Positions 1 through 8,290 of a DNA stretch of 34,848 nucleotides are shown here, piece after piece. The stretch lies in NCBI GenBank assembly GCA_022841745.1, contig JALHQW010000047.1, positions 1 through 34,848 on the forward strand. Direction: 5' to 3'. The DNA comes from Saprospiraceae bacterium (GTDB lineage: Bacteria; Bacteroidota; Bacteroidia; Chitinophagales; Saprospiraceae). The position numbers and the translations under genes are program-made. The notes beneath the pieces were generated by a model, which saw nothing but the letters and a program-made list of their open reading frames with translations, was not told the origin of the DNA and did not search any database. Position 1 is the first letter of the stretch, and every line of letters starts with the position of its first letter.

Positions 1-74
1 TTGCCCATCGGCAAGGCTCAACGGCAAAATTTATCACGAAAACTGGCTTCACAACCTCCTCATATCGGCTTCGA

Positions 75-839
75 TTGGGGGGGAAGGTGGCCATCACTAC
101 AATCCGTTATAGTCAGCATAATTCTTTGGCATATAAAATCCGTACACAAGTCGGTGCGCTCATAAGGCCAAAATATGTGGCACGTTTAAATGCTTATACC
201 GTGGAAGACCCCCACCCTGAGTCCGAATATGGCATCATGTATCCAGATATTGAGGTAGCCCTTCAGAAAAATATTGACATTGCCATGGAGCCAATGGCCG
301 CTCATGCTGATTATGAAACCTCTGGTACAATTGAGCCCCCAAGCCTTTCCATTCCCTTTATTTCAAATATTGAAGTCAAAATCCCTGTCATAGAAATCCG
401 TGATGCTGACCAGAACAGGTTGGTCACCTGTATTGAGATTTTATCGCCTGTTAACAAACGCCAGCCAAGGTTGGCGGCCTTTCTTGAAAAGCGAAGGAAA
501 ATGCACAAAGCGGGGGCGCATTTTCTCGAAATTGACCTCCTGCGGCGTGGGCTAAGGACGGTCGAACACGACAAGCTGAAAGCAACCGACTACCTCGTGG
601 CGCTCACAAGAGCCAAATCATCCTGCACAGATATTTGGCCCATTTCATTGCGCTCCGCATTGCCTACAGTACCAGTGCCGCTATTGCACCCAGACGAAGA
701 TGTTTTCCTTAACTTACAACAGGCACTTAACGAGGTTTTTGAAGATGCTGCCTACGAACTTTCCATTGATTATAAAAAAGAACCGCCCCCGCCCAAAATA
801 TCGGAGGAAGACTTGGCTTGGATGAAATCACGGCAATGA
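75..839 (+). CDS. DUF4058 family protein, start uncertain
   Basis: Uncharacterised DUF4058 family, found in cyanobacteria, planctomycetes and Bacteroidota; no reaction is known. The segment HNSLAYKIRTQV followed by RPKYVARLNAY and YPDIEVAL matches the conserved N-terminal third, and the run EIRDADQNRLVTCIEILSPVNK matches the central EILSPxNK block. The stop TGA is at 837-839. The listed start is a TTG; the frame is open back to base 3 with no ATG. The family's usual first motif (SPFPGMDPYLE) is not visible in any forward frame of the first 74 bases, so the true start is either outside the window or the N-terminus is diverged or frameshifted. The 3' end overlaps the convergent ccsBA gene by 12 bp. 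The family call is fairly safe; the start is not. Confidence 0.75.
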   Translation: MGGKVAITTIRYSQHNSLAYKIRTQVGALIRPKYVARLNAYTVEDPHPESEYGIMYPDIEVALQKNIDIAMEPMAAHADYETSGTIEPPSLSIPFISNIEVKIPVIEIRDADQNRLVTCIEILSPVNKRQPRLAAFLEKRRKMHKAGAHFLEIDLLRRGLRTVEHDKLKATDYLVALTRAKSSCTDIWPISLRSALPTVPVPLLHPDEDVFLNLQQALNEVFEDAAYELSIDYKKEPPPPKISEEDLAWMKSRQ

Positions 840-3800
840 TTTCCTATAAGCCCTGTGCCGCCACCACGCCACCAAGCTCAGCACCGTCAGGCCAGCCGCC
901 GTCCAGTAAACCCAATCGGGCACGGGCACCGGGTCACCAGCAGCATAGGAGTGCAGGCCAGATAGGTAGTAGTTCACCCCGAAGTAGGTCATCATCACCG
1001 AGGCCCAGCCGAACAGCGTGGAAACATTGAACGCATAAAGGCCCCGAAAGCCGGGGATGAAGCGCATGTGCAAGATAAAGGCATAGACCAGAATCGTGAC
1101 CAATGCCCAGGTTTCCTTGGCATCCCAACCCCAGTAGCGGCCCCATGATTCGTTGGCCCAAACGCCGCCGAGGTAGGTGCCCACGCTGATCATCACCAAG
1201 CCGCCGATGAGGGTCATCTCGCTCGTCCAAGTCAATTCCTTGATGATGCGATAGACGTTTTCGCTGTTCTTCTTGGTGGCCACAATCATGAACACGAGGT
1301 TCAGCACCCCGATGATGGCGCCGAGGGCAAGGAAGCCATAGCTGCCCGCTTCCAAAGAGACGTGAATGGTGAGCCAGTAAGATTTCAGCACTGGGACAAG
1401 TGGCGTGATTTCGGGGTCGAGGTAGCTCATGCCTGCCACCATGAGGATGACGGCGGCCAGTACGGTTGTTGCAGCGAGGCTGCCAAAGGATTTACGACCA
1501 AAAATAAGGCCTGCTAAGGTAGTCGTCCAACCGATATAAATCATGGACTCGTACCCGTTGCTCCACGGCGCACGGCCCGCCACATACCAGCGCAGCCCGA
1601 GTCCAATTGTGTGCATTAAAAAGCCAAATACCAATAAAGCAATAGCAATATTGCTTGGTGTTTTCAAATTTAAACCCGGCTTAAAAATACCAGTGAACAA
1701 TAATGTCAAGAACAACAATGACAATATGCCATAAAAACCGCTCAAACGTCCAAAAACATTGAGTTCATTGAGCAATAATTCCGCTTTAATCTTGCCCTCT
1801 GATGGCAATATATCGCCCCCTGTACGACGCTGGTATTTGGCCAATTCATTGATTACTTTATCCGCCATGCTCCAGTCATTATTCAATACACCCATTTTTA
1901 ATGCAGGAATATATGCGGGATAAAACATTTCGATAATACTACCCTTAAATGCCGGATTATCGAGCATGGCGGGGTCGTCGGGGACGGCGCTCTGCCAAGT
2001 ATGCGTGGAGTCGCCCGGCACTGGGAACACCTTCATGAACCTGCCCGAAAACACCATGCTGGCGATGTTGATTTTTTCATCCAATTTCACCACTTCCTTC
2101 TCAAAAACGCCCCGGTCTCGCTGCGGCGTGTTGTAGGCTTGACGGACGGCTTCCCGGAGTTTGTACTCCCCTTTTTCACTGAAAAAATCGGCATAAGTGG
2201 CCAAGGCTTTATCCACACCGAGGATGTTGCGGACCTCTTCGTGGTGGCCGAGCTTGATGAGGGGGATGTGGTACCACTCCTGCGGGTTATAGGCCATGCC
2301 CAGCACGATTTGCTCGGAGCTAAGGCCGAAGAGGCTTTCCTTGCGGGCCAGTTTGCGCATCACCTCGTTGCAGAAGGTGTTCATTGGCTTGAAGCGGCCT
2401 TGGTAGTCCTGCATGATGAGCTTGCCGAAGGTATCGGCGTGGCGCTTGTCAATGATACTGGCAGGGGCGTTCTCGGCATGGACAGCCGTTGCAAAGCAAA
2501 GGAAAAAGCCGACGATAGCTGCCGTCAAGTTAGGAGGTAACTCCAATTTAGGAGGTAACTTTGAGTTACCTCCTAAATTAGCATCAGTCTTGGCTCTCAT
2601 ATTCTTCAGATTTTTTGTTAGCTGCGTAAACCGGGTGTTTTTTCCAAAAAACAACATCACCATGCCCAGCGTGAGCAGCGCATAGCCGATGTAGGAGATA
2701 ATGGTGCCCGGCGCATCGTAGTTCACGCTGAGGTAGGTGCCACCCTCATCGGGGTCGTAGCTGGACTGGAAAAAGCGGTAGCCGCTATGGTCGAGGATGT
2801 GGTTCATGTAGATCCGCTGGTTGCGGTTGATGTTCTTACGGGGGTCAACCAGTGTTACCTCGCTGGCGTAGCTGCTGGCGTTGTCGGTGCCGGGGTAGCG
2901 CTCCAGGATGAAGTCGTTGAGGCGGATGCTGAAAGGAAGCTCGACCCGCTTGGCACCATAGGCCACGGCCACACTGGCATTGGCGAAGTCGGCGACCCGT
3001 GGCTTGCCCTCCACGCCTTGGCTTCCCGTTATGAAAACCTTACGCTGCTCATCGCCCATCGTCAAAATCATCTCGACGCCGCCCGTGCTGTTGCTGGCCA
3101 TCTTGCGGTCGGTGGAGGTGACCTCGGCACGGGCATGGGGGCTGTATGCCCCGAACACGAAGCTGTGCTGCCCATCGGAGTACATGCTGCGGAGGCGGAG
3201 CGGATGCCATTGCCCGGCGGGCAGCGAGTCCTGCGTCTGCGTGGCCATCACCATTTGGCTGAACGGCACATCGGCAAGGAAGTAGAGGCTGTCGTTGCGA
3301 AGCTGGATATTGAAAGCGCCGAGCATTTCGGGATTGCCGAAATTGAAGTTTGTGCCGTAGATATTCGACTTGTCCCCTTCTTGGAGAAGGTACTCCTCCC
3401 GGCCCTGCATCCCTGCGATGACGACCTTCAGCGTGGGCAGGCCCTTGTCGTCGTCCACCATCGTCTCGGCGGGGTTGGGCATGAAACGGGTGACCTGCGT
3501 CCTCAGTTTTTGGTCGCCAATCAGATAGGACTTATCAAGTTCATTGTTGCCCAAGGAAGCAAACAGCACTGGCTCGTGGAAGCTGTAGGTGCGGCCACCG
3601 ATTTTCACCTTGTAGTTCAGGTAGGTTTCCCGGCTTAGGAACGAGTTGGAGGCGCTGCCTTCCCGGATGCCCATCATGCCCTCGTAGCCAAAGTACCTCG
3701 TGACCCCAGCCCCTATGAGGATGATGACCATGGCGGCATGGAAAAGGAGCAGCGACCATTTTTTCTGCTGAAACATGCGGAAGCGCACGATATTGGTAAT

Positions 3801-3992
3801 CAGGCAAATGCCAAAGAGCGCAAGCAGCAACTCGAACCAACGAGCAGTGAAAATGACTTTCTGGGCGGCACTGGTGCCAAAATCGTTTTCCACGAAGGTC
3901 GCCACGCCGATGGCAGCGGCGAAGAGGATCATATAAAGCCCAGCAGCGGAGGTAGAGAACAGTCTATCGAACAGCTTTTTCAGCAAACTCAT
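828..3992 (-). CDS. ccsBA: Cytochrome c biogenesis fusion protein CcsB(ResB)-CcsA, System II
   Basis: Haem export and attachment to apocytochrome c on the outer face of the inner membrane (System II), with both subunits in one 1,054-residue chain. The N-terminal half is ResB-like: membrane segments near residues 18-34, 50-70 and 80-98 (conserved His85 in LLLFHAAM), a long periplasmic part, and a segment near 435-455. After a linker at about 470-490 comes a signal-peptide-like helix ending AVHA, a periplasmic stretch, then a CcsA half with several membrane helices and the WWD haem-binding motif WGRYWGWDAKETWAL at about 950. ATG at 3992 is preferred over the upstream TTG at 4019 because it begins directly before the first membrane segment. 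Fusions of this type are normal in Bacteroidota. The linker is encoded by a palindrome (see 2530-2579). The gene ends tail-to-tail with the DUF4058 gene. Confidence 0.97.
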   Translation of the reverse strand: MSLLKKLFDRLFSTSAAGLYMILFAAAIGVATFVENDFGTSAAQKVIFTARWFELLLALFGICLITNIVRFRMFQQKKWSLLLFHAAMVIILIGAGVTRYFGYEGMMGIREGSASNSFLSRETYLNYKVKIGGRTYSFHEPVLFASLGNNELDKSYLIGDQKLRTQVTRFMPNPAETMVDDDKGLPTLKVVIAGMQGREEYLLQEGDKSNIYGTNFNFGNPEMLGAFNIQLRNDSLYFLADVPFSQMVMATQTQDSLPAGQWHPLRLRSMYSDGQHSFVFGAYSPHARAEVTSTDRKMASNSTGGVEMILTMGDEQRKVFITGSQGVEGKPRVADFANASVAVAYGAKRVELPFSIRLNDFILERYPGTDNASSYASEVTLVDPRKNINRNQRIYMNHILDHSGYRFFQSSYDPDEGGTYLSVNYDAPGTIISYIGYALLTLGMVMLFFGKNTRFTQLTKNLKNMRAKTDANLGGNSKLPPKLELPPNLTAAIVGFFLCFATAVHAENAPASIIDKRHADTFGKLIMQDYQGRFKPMNTFCNEVMRKLARKESLFGLSSEQIVLGMAYNPQEWYHIPLIKLGHHEEVRNILGVDKALATYADFFSEKGEYKLREAVRQAYNTPQRDRGVFEKEVVKLDEKINIASMVFSGRFMKVFPVPGDSTHTWQSAVPDDPAMLDNPAFKGSIIEMFYPAYIPALKMGVLNNDWSMADKVINELAKYQRRTGGDILPSEGKIKAELLLNELNVFGRLSGFYGILSLLFLTLLFTGIFKPGLNLKTPSNIAIALLVFGFLMHTIGLGLRWYVAGRAPWSNGYESMIYIGWTTTLAGLIFGRKSFGSLAATTVLAAVILMVAGMSYLDPEITPLVPVLKSYWLTIHVSLEAGSYGFLALGAIIGVLNLVFMIVATKKNSENVYRIIKELTWTSEMTLIGGLVMISVGTYLGGVWANESWGRYWGWDAKETWALVTILVYAFILHMRFIPGFRGLYAFNVSTLFGWASVMMTYFGVNYYLSGLHSYAAGDPVPVPDWVYWTAAGLTVLSLVAWWRHRAYRKSLP
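2530..2579. repeat. Palindromic repeat inside ccsBA coding sequence
   Basis: Perfect inverted repeat with 16-base arms at 2545-2560 (aatttaggaggtaact) and 2564-2579 and a 3-base loop, preceded by a further direct copy of ttaggaggtaact from 2530. It lies in frame in ccsBA and encodes the linker NLGGNSKLPPKLELPPNL between the ResB and CcsA halves. Similar diverged sequence occurs at 10884-10914. Whether it is an inserted REP-like element is inferred from the symmetry and the other copies. Confidence 0.8.
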
Positions 3993-4016
3993 GCTTTGTG
4001 TATTGAAAATTGTCCG

Positions 4017-4024
4017 CAAAGTTA
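4017..4024 (-). promoter_or_regulatory. Possible -7 element for ccsBA
   Basis: On the minus strand this reads TAACTTTG, matching the Bacteroidota -7 consensus TAnnTTTG, about 25 bases before the preferred ATG, so a leader of roughly 20 bases. No TTG is found 19-23 bases further upstream, so support is partial. Confidence 0.3.
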
Positions 4025-4146
4025 GCAGTAAGCCTTCCTGCTTGTCTCACATCGAACTATACTCAGCGATAAAAATTGCCCGTTCGGGAGGCTTTAGGCA
4101 AATAGACAGCTCAAATCAAGCTTAGCGCCAACTGCTTTTCAAAATT

Positions 4147-4176
4147 TTGTTTTCCTACGCAAAGGAGTTACCTTTG
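4147..4176 (+). promoter_or_regulatory. Bacteroidota-type promoter upstream of the PpiC-type isomerase gene
   Basis: TTG at 4147-4149, a 19-base spacer and TACCTTTG at 4169-4176 match the primary sigma consensus of Bacteroidota. The -7 element forms the right half of an inverted repeat, gcaaagg (4159-4165) and cctttgc (4171-4177), a possible operator. The predicted transcript start is about 185 bases before the ATG at 4366. Nothing else was recognised in the 3993-4365 gap, which is AT-rich. Confidence 0.5.
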
Positions 4177-4365
4177 CCCGGATTTTTACGGAGGTAAAAA
4201 ATTTGCAATATAGCAAAAGCAAATCATAGTTACAAATCCTTAAAAATCAAGTTCTTAAAAATTATTTTATTTCAATTGATAAACACTTGGGAAAATGCGC
4301 CGTACAAGTGGCGGCATTAATTGTCTCATCGTTTTTTCACGAAAAAATTTTAAAGTTCATAGCAC

Positions 4366-6525
4366 ATGGCTCTGATAGGAAAAATTCGGCAGCAAAAATG
4401 GTTATTGGTGGGTACGTTGGCAGGAGCGTTGATCCTGTTCATCGGCATGTTGATGTTCGACAACCCTAATCAAAACTTCTTCGGAGGCAGCCAGACCACG
4501 GTCGGCGAAATCGAAGGTGAAAAAGTGGATTACCGGGAGTTCTCCGGCACCCACGAAATGCTCTACTCCAACGGCGGAGGCGACGGCTACAGCGACAGGG
4601 CCTTCCTTTGGAACTTCTATGTTGACAACGCCATCGTCAAAAAAGAAGCTGAGAAAATCGGCCTCGGTGTCAGCAAAGCGGAATTGCTTGAACTCCAGTT
4701 CGGACAGGACGAGAGCAAACTAAGCCCGGTCATCGCCAGCCGCTACCGCAACCAAAGCACCCAGCAACTCGACCGCCAGCAACTCGACCAGTTGAAAGAT
4801 CTCATCACCAACAACAAGATTGACCAGATGATAAAGGACAATCAGTTGGTGCCTGATTTCAAGTATCGCTGGGCGCACCAAGAGAAGGAGGTCATTAAGG
4901 ACCGCCTTCAAAAGAAAATCACCAGCATGGTGGAAAAAGGCATGTACACGCCTACTTGGATGGCCGAGGTCATTGACCTTGAGCAGACCCAAAACGTGGA
5001 CATGATGTACGTGCAGGTGCCTTTCGACGAAATCGAAACAAAATCCATCACCCTTTCCGACGACGACTACAAAGCCTATTTCGACGAGAACAAGGCTTCG
5101 TTCAAGCAGGACGAAGAAACCCGCAAAGTGGAGTACGTCACCCTTGAGGTGAAAGCCACTGCCAAGGATTCTGCGGACATCCGCCAAAGCGTAGCCGATC
5201 TTATCCCAGGCTTCAAATCTGCCGAGAACGACACCATTTTTGTTGAGAACAACCTCGGTTCGATGGACGGTGCGTATGTGAAGAAGGACGCCCTTAGCGC
5301 CGTCATCGCCGACTCCGTGTTCGGGATGCCAGTAGGTTCGGTTTATGGCCCCTACTTGGATGGCAATGCCTATAAAGCCGTGAAGATGCTTGGACGAATG
5401 ATGGTGCCCGACTCAGTGAAGGCCCGCCACATCCTCCGCCCAGCAACCGATGCCACTACCTTGGCTGCTGCGCAAAAAACGATTGATAGCCTCAAGTCTC
5501 TGATTGAAGCCGGCACTGCCCGTTTCGATTCTTTGGCTGTAAAGTTCAGCTCCGACGGCTCTGCAAGCAAGGGCGGCGACCTCGGCACCTTCGGTCCGGG
5601 CCGCATGGTGAAGGAGTTCAACGAAGTTTGCTTCTACAAAGGAGAACCCGGCAAGCTTTATTCCGTGGTAACACAGTTTGGCGTACACCTCATTGAGGTG
5701 AACCAACGCTACGGTGGCAGCAGCGGTGTAAGCGTAGCCTATATTTCTAAGGACATTGTGCCGAGCCAAATCACGCAGAATGCCGTGAAGGATGTTGCCA
5801 CAGAAATACAAGAGCAAAGCAAAGATTTGGAATCGCTTCGCAAAGCCGCCACTGCAAAGGGTTTCACGATGGAAACTTCCTCACCCTTGAAAGTGAACGA
5901 CTATACCATTGGCGCACTTCCAGTTGGCCAGGCCAGTCGTGATATGGTGCGCTGGGCCTTTGGCAACGACCAGAACGTTGGTGATGTGGACAAGGGCGAC
6001 GTATCTCCAAATATCTATAGCTTCCAAAACCCTAACGAGTTCTATGTGAACAAGTACGTGGTAGCTGGCCTCAAGAGCATCATCCCGGCAGGCACCCCAT
6101 CTTGGAAAGACGTGAAAGAGGAAATAGAGCCAATGGTTATCAACCGCAAAAAGGCTGAACTCGTGAAGCAGCAAACGCAGGGCAAAGACCTCGCTTCCAT
6201 CGCTGCGCAATATGGCGTTCAGGTGGATACTGCCACAGCCATCACGTTTGCCTCAGCATTCCTGCCAAAAGCGGGCAACGTTGAGCCTAAAGTGGTAGCT
6301 ACTGCCTTCAAGATTGACTTGAACAAAGTAAGCGAGCCAATTGTGGGCAACACGGGCATCTTTGTCATCATGCCTACCAACAGGACGGCAGGTGCAGCTT
6401 CGGGCAACGTCGCCCAGGTTCGCCAGCAAAGCCAGGTGGGATCAAGGGGCATGGTCAGGAACCAGTTGATTCAAACCCTGCGAGGCAAAGCCGACATTGA
6501 TGATAACCGTTCGAGGTTCTTCTAA
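4366..6525 (+). CDS. Membrane-anchored PpiC-type peptidyl-prolyl isomerase (SurA/PpiD-like)
   Basis: A periplasmic foldase that isomerises prolyl bonds and helps exported and outer-membrane proteins fold. The 719-residue protein has a short cytoplasmic tail, one membrane anchor at about 14-32 (WLLVGTLAGALILFIGMLMF), a SurA-N-like helical chaperone region to about 340, a parvulin domain at about 350-450 (VKARHILRPATD, then GGDLGTFGPGRMVKEFNE and FGVHLIEV) and a second, less typical domain to the end. One anchor plus one good parvulin domain is the PpiD arrangement, but Bacteroidota homologues are distant from the E. coli protein, so no symbol is given. The ATG at 4366 lies just before the anchor. 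A strong terminator follows at 6587. Confidence 0.92.
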   Translation: MALIGKIRQQKWLLVGTLAGALILFIGMLMFDNPNQNFFGGSQTTVGEIEGEKVDYREFSGTHEMLYSNGGGDGYSDRAFLWNFYVDNAIVKKEAEKIGLGVSKAELLELQFGQDESKLSPVIASRYRNQSTQQLDRQQLDQLKDLITNNKIDQMIKDNQLVPDFKYRWAHQEKEVIKDRLQKKITSMVEKGMYTPTWMAEVIDLEQTQNVDMMYVQVPFDEIETKSITLSDDDYKAYFDENKASFKQDEETRKVEYVTLEVKATAKDSADIRQSVADLIPGFKSAENDTIFVENNLGSMDGAYVKKDALSAVIADSVFGMPVGSVYGPYLDGNAYKAVKMLGRMMVPDSVKARHILRPATDATTLAAAQKTIDSLKSLIEAGTARFDSLAVKFSSDGSASKGGDLGTFGPGRMVKEFNEVCFYKGEPGKLYSVVTQFGVHLIEVNQRYGGSSGVSVAYISKDIVPSQITQNAVKDVATEIQEQSKDLESLRKAATAKGFTMETSSPLKVNDYTIGALPVGQASRDMVRWAFGNDQNVGDVDKGDVSPNIYSFQNPNEFYVNKYVVAGLKSIIPAGTPSWKDVKEEIEPMVINRKKAELVKQQTQGKDLASIAAQYGVQVDTATAITFASAFLPKAGNVEPKVVATAFKIDLNKVSEPIVGNTGIFVIMPTNRTAGAASGNVAQVRQQSQVGSRGMVRNQLIQTLRGKADIDDNRSRFF

Positions 6526-6586
6526 TACTTGATGATTAATGAATGAATGCCAGTCGGCAGACAGGGTAGAATGATGAATCTGCCAA

Positions 6587-6622
6587 CGAAAAAGGGCTTC
6601 CAAAAATGGAAGCCCTTTTTCG
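6587..6622. terminator. Bidirectional intrinsic terminator
   Basis: Perfect 15-base arms at 6587-6601 (cgaaaaagggcttcc) and 6608-6622 with a 6-base loop. It has A-rich and T-rich shoulders on each side, so it can stop transcription of both convergent neighbours, the isomerase gene (plus) and the aminotransferase gene (minus). Confidence 0.9.
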
Positions 6623-6632
6623 TTTCCACCGC

Positions 6633-6653
6633 CGTCAACCGTCAACCATCAAC
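6633..6653. repeat. Heptamer tandem repeat (CGTCAAC)3
   Basis: Two exact copies and one variant (catcaac) of a 7-bp unit lie across the stop codon of the aminotransferase gene. On the minus strand the unit is a rotation of GACGGTT, the same family as the repeats at 12431 and 29081. Confidence 0.6.
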
Positions 6654-7835
6654 CCTTCTTTCAATAGCGGTATTGATGACCTCGCAGGCCATCTCGATTT
6701 CTTCCTCGGAAATGGTCAGCGGCGGGGCAATGCGGAGGCTTCGGTCATTGAACAAAAACCAATCGGTAATGACACCGTTTGCTACGCAATCAAGAATGAT
6801 GCTGCGCAAAACGGGAAACTCGCCCACCTCCACGGCCATCAACAGGCCTGCACTGCGCACTTCTTTTATGGCAGGGTGAACAAGCAGTCGCCTGAACAGC
6901 AACTCGTTTTCCTTTGCTTTTTCCCAAAGCCTATTTTCAGCAATGAACCGCAAGGTGGCCAATGCCGCCGCACAGCAAACCGGGTGCCCGCCGAAAGTGG
7001 TAATATGACCCAAAGGCGGCTCGTGGCCCAGCACCTGCATCACTTCCCTCGCTGCCACAAAGGCTCCAATGGGCATTCCGCCGCCCATACCCTTGGCCAG
7101 CAGCAGCACATCGGGCACGATGCCGTATTGCTCGAAGGCCCAAAGGCTGCCTGTGCGGCCATATCCCGCCTGTATTTCATCGAAAATGAGCAAAGCACCA
7201 ACCGCAGTGCAGCGTTTGCGCAGCTTTTTCAGATAATCATCTTGGGGCAATCGGACGCCCGCCTCAGCCTGTACCGTCTCCACAATGACGCAAGCGGTGG
7301 CGCTGGTGATGCGTTCCAAATCTTCTTCACAATTGAAGCCAATATGCCGGATACCAGGCAACAGCGGGTGATAGGCTTGCGTGAAGGTCGTTGGCCACAT
7401 GAGGCTTGCAGCGCCTTGTGTACTCCCGTGGTAGGCCTCACGGCAGGCAACGATTTCGGCCCGTCCCGTGAAACGCTTGGCCAGCTTCATCGCCCCTTCG
7501 GTGGCCTCGCTGCCAGAGTTGGTGAAATAGACAGCGTTGAGCGAATCGGGCAGCAGGCTGGCCAGTAAGGTAGCCAGTTCCACCTGTGGCGATAGCACAA
7601 ACTCGCCATATACAAGGGTATGCATATAGCGCTCGGCCTGTTCTTTCACGGCCTCCACCACTGCCGGGTGCCCATGCCCCAGTACGCTGACACTGATGCC
7701 AGCGATGAGGTCAAGGTAACGCTTGCCCGACCGTTCGTATAGAAAGGAGCCTGCTGCCCGCTCGATTTCGAGCAGCATGGGAATATCGCTGGTCTGGGCT
7801 ACGTGCTGGAGGAACTGTTGGCGAAGGCTGGGCAT
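6642..7835 (-). CDS. Class-III pyridoxal-phosphate aminotransferase (acetylornithine/ornithine aminotransferase-like)
   Basis: A fold-type I PLP enzyme of 397 residues, the usual length for the ArgD/RocD group. Visible features from the ATG at 7835: NSGSEATEGAMKLAK at about 106-120 (phosphate-binding loop), EAYHGST at 133-139, DEIQAGYGRTG at 219-229 with the cofactor-binding Asp219, the Schiff-base lysine Lys248 in LLLAKGMGGGMPIGAF, and HITTFGGHP at 277-285. The frame is open 64 codons further upstream, but that stretch is low-complexity and unlike the family, so the start MPSLRQQF is preferred. The substrate cannot be read from the sequence, and no arginine or lysine pathway genes are adjacent. 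The C-terminal codons and stop coincide with a 7-bp tandem repeat at 6633-6653. Confidence 0.93.
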   Translation of the reverse strand: MPSLRQQFLQHVAQTSDIPMLLEIERAAGSFLYERSGKRYLDLIAGISVSVLGHGHPAVVEAVKEQAERYMHTLVYGEFVLSPQVELATLLASLLPDSLNAVYFTNSGSEATEGAMKLAKRFTGRAEIVACREAYHGSTQGAASLMWPTTFTQAYHPLLPGIRHIGFNCEEDLERITSATACVIVETVQAEAGVRLPQDDYLKKLRKRCTAVGALLIFDEIQAGYGRTGSLWAFEQYGIVPDVLLLAKGMGGGMPIGAFVAAREVMQVLGHEPPLGHITTFGGHPVCCAAALATLRFIAENRLWEKAKENELLFRRLLVHPAIKEVRSAGLLMAVEVGEFPVLRSIILDCVANGVITDWFLFNDRSLRIAPPLTISEEEIEMACEVINTAIERRVDG

Positions 7836-8290
7836 GGTGGGGGATAGGGAGATTAGGAAATTAGGAAATCGAAGATTCACGCCAGTAAATTGGAGTTTTA
7901 GTATATTTGGAGGAGTAGGGATAATTTCACTTGTTTTGGAATTATCGTTTCCCCAAATCTTAAATTTTTCCCAAAAATACGGCTCAAAAATTGAACGGGT
8001 ATGGGGGAAATGCTTAAAAAATCTCATCTAACCTCCGTAATCCATCTTCGCTTGGGTTTCGTACATCAGTAACAAAACGAAAACAAGGGTAGCTTTGCGG
8101 CGTTTTTTACGTCAAAAGAACTTTTCGGACGCTGGCAAGTTTTTCAGGATGCTAAAAACCGCCAGTTTGTCGTTCTGTCAATGCTTTTTGACCAACAAAA
8201 TCCAACAAGGCACTACGGCGAGTTGAATTTTACCAAAAAACTAAATCAGCAACGACCATGTCCCACACCCACATCGCATCACCATTTATT
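7836..8290. other. Divergent intergenic region
   Basis: Gap between the minus-strand aminotransferase and the plus-strand DUF5686 gene. No gene is supported. It holds a TAGCTTTG at 8090-8097 on the plus strand that fits the Bacteroidota -7 element but lacks a correctly spaced TTG, and a small attaggaa repeat near 7852-7869. Confidence 0.35.

Noticed and set aside
2787-3638. 283-codon open frame antisense to ccsBA
   Set aside because: Shadow of a clear gene; no recognisable family or start context.
6606-7568. 320-codon plus-strand frame opposite the aminotransferase
   Set aside because: The minus-strand aminotransferase has intact catalytic motifs; this frame has none and starts in the terminator.
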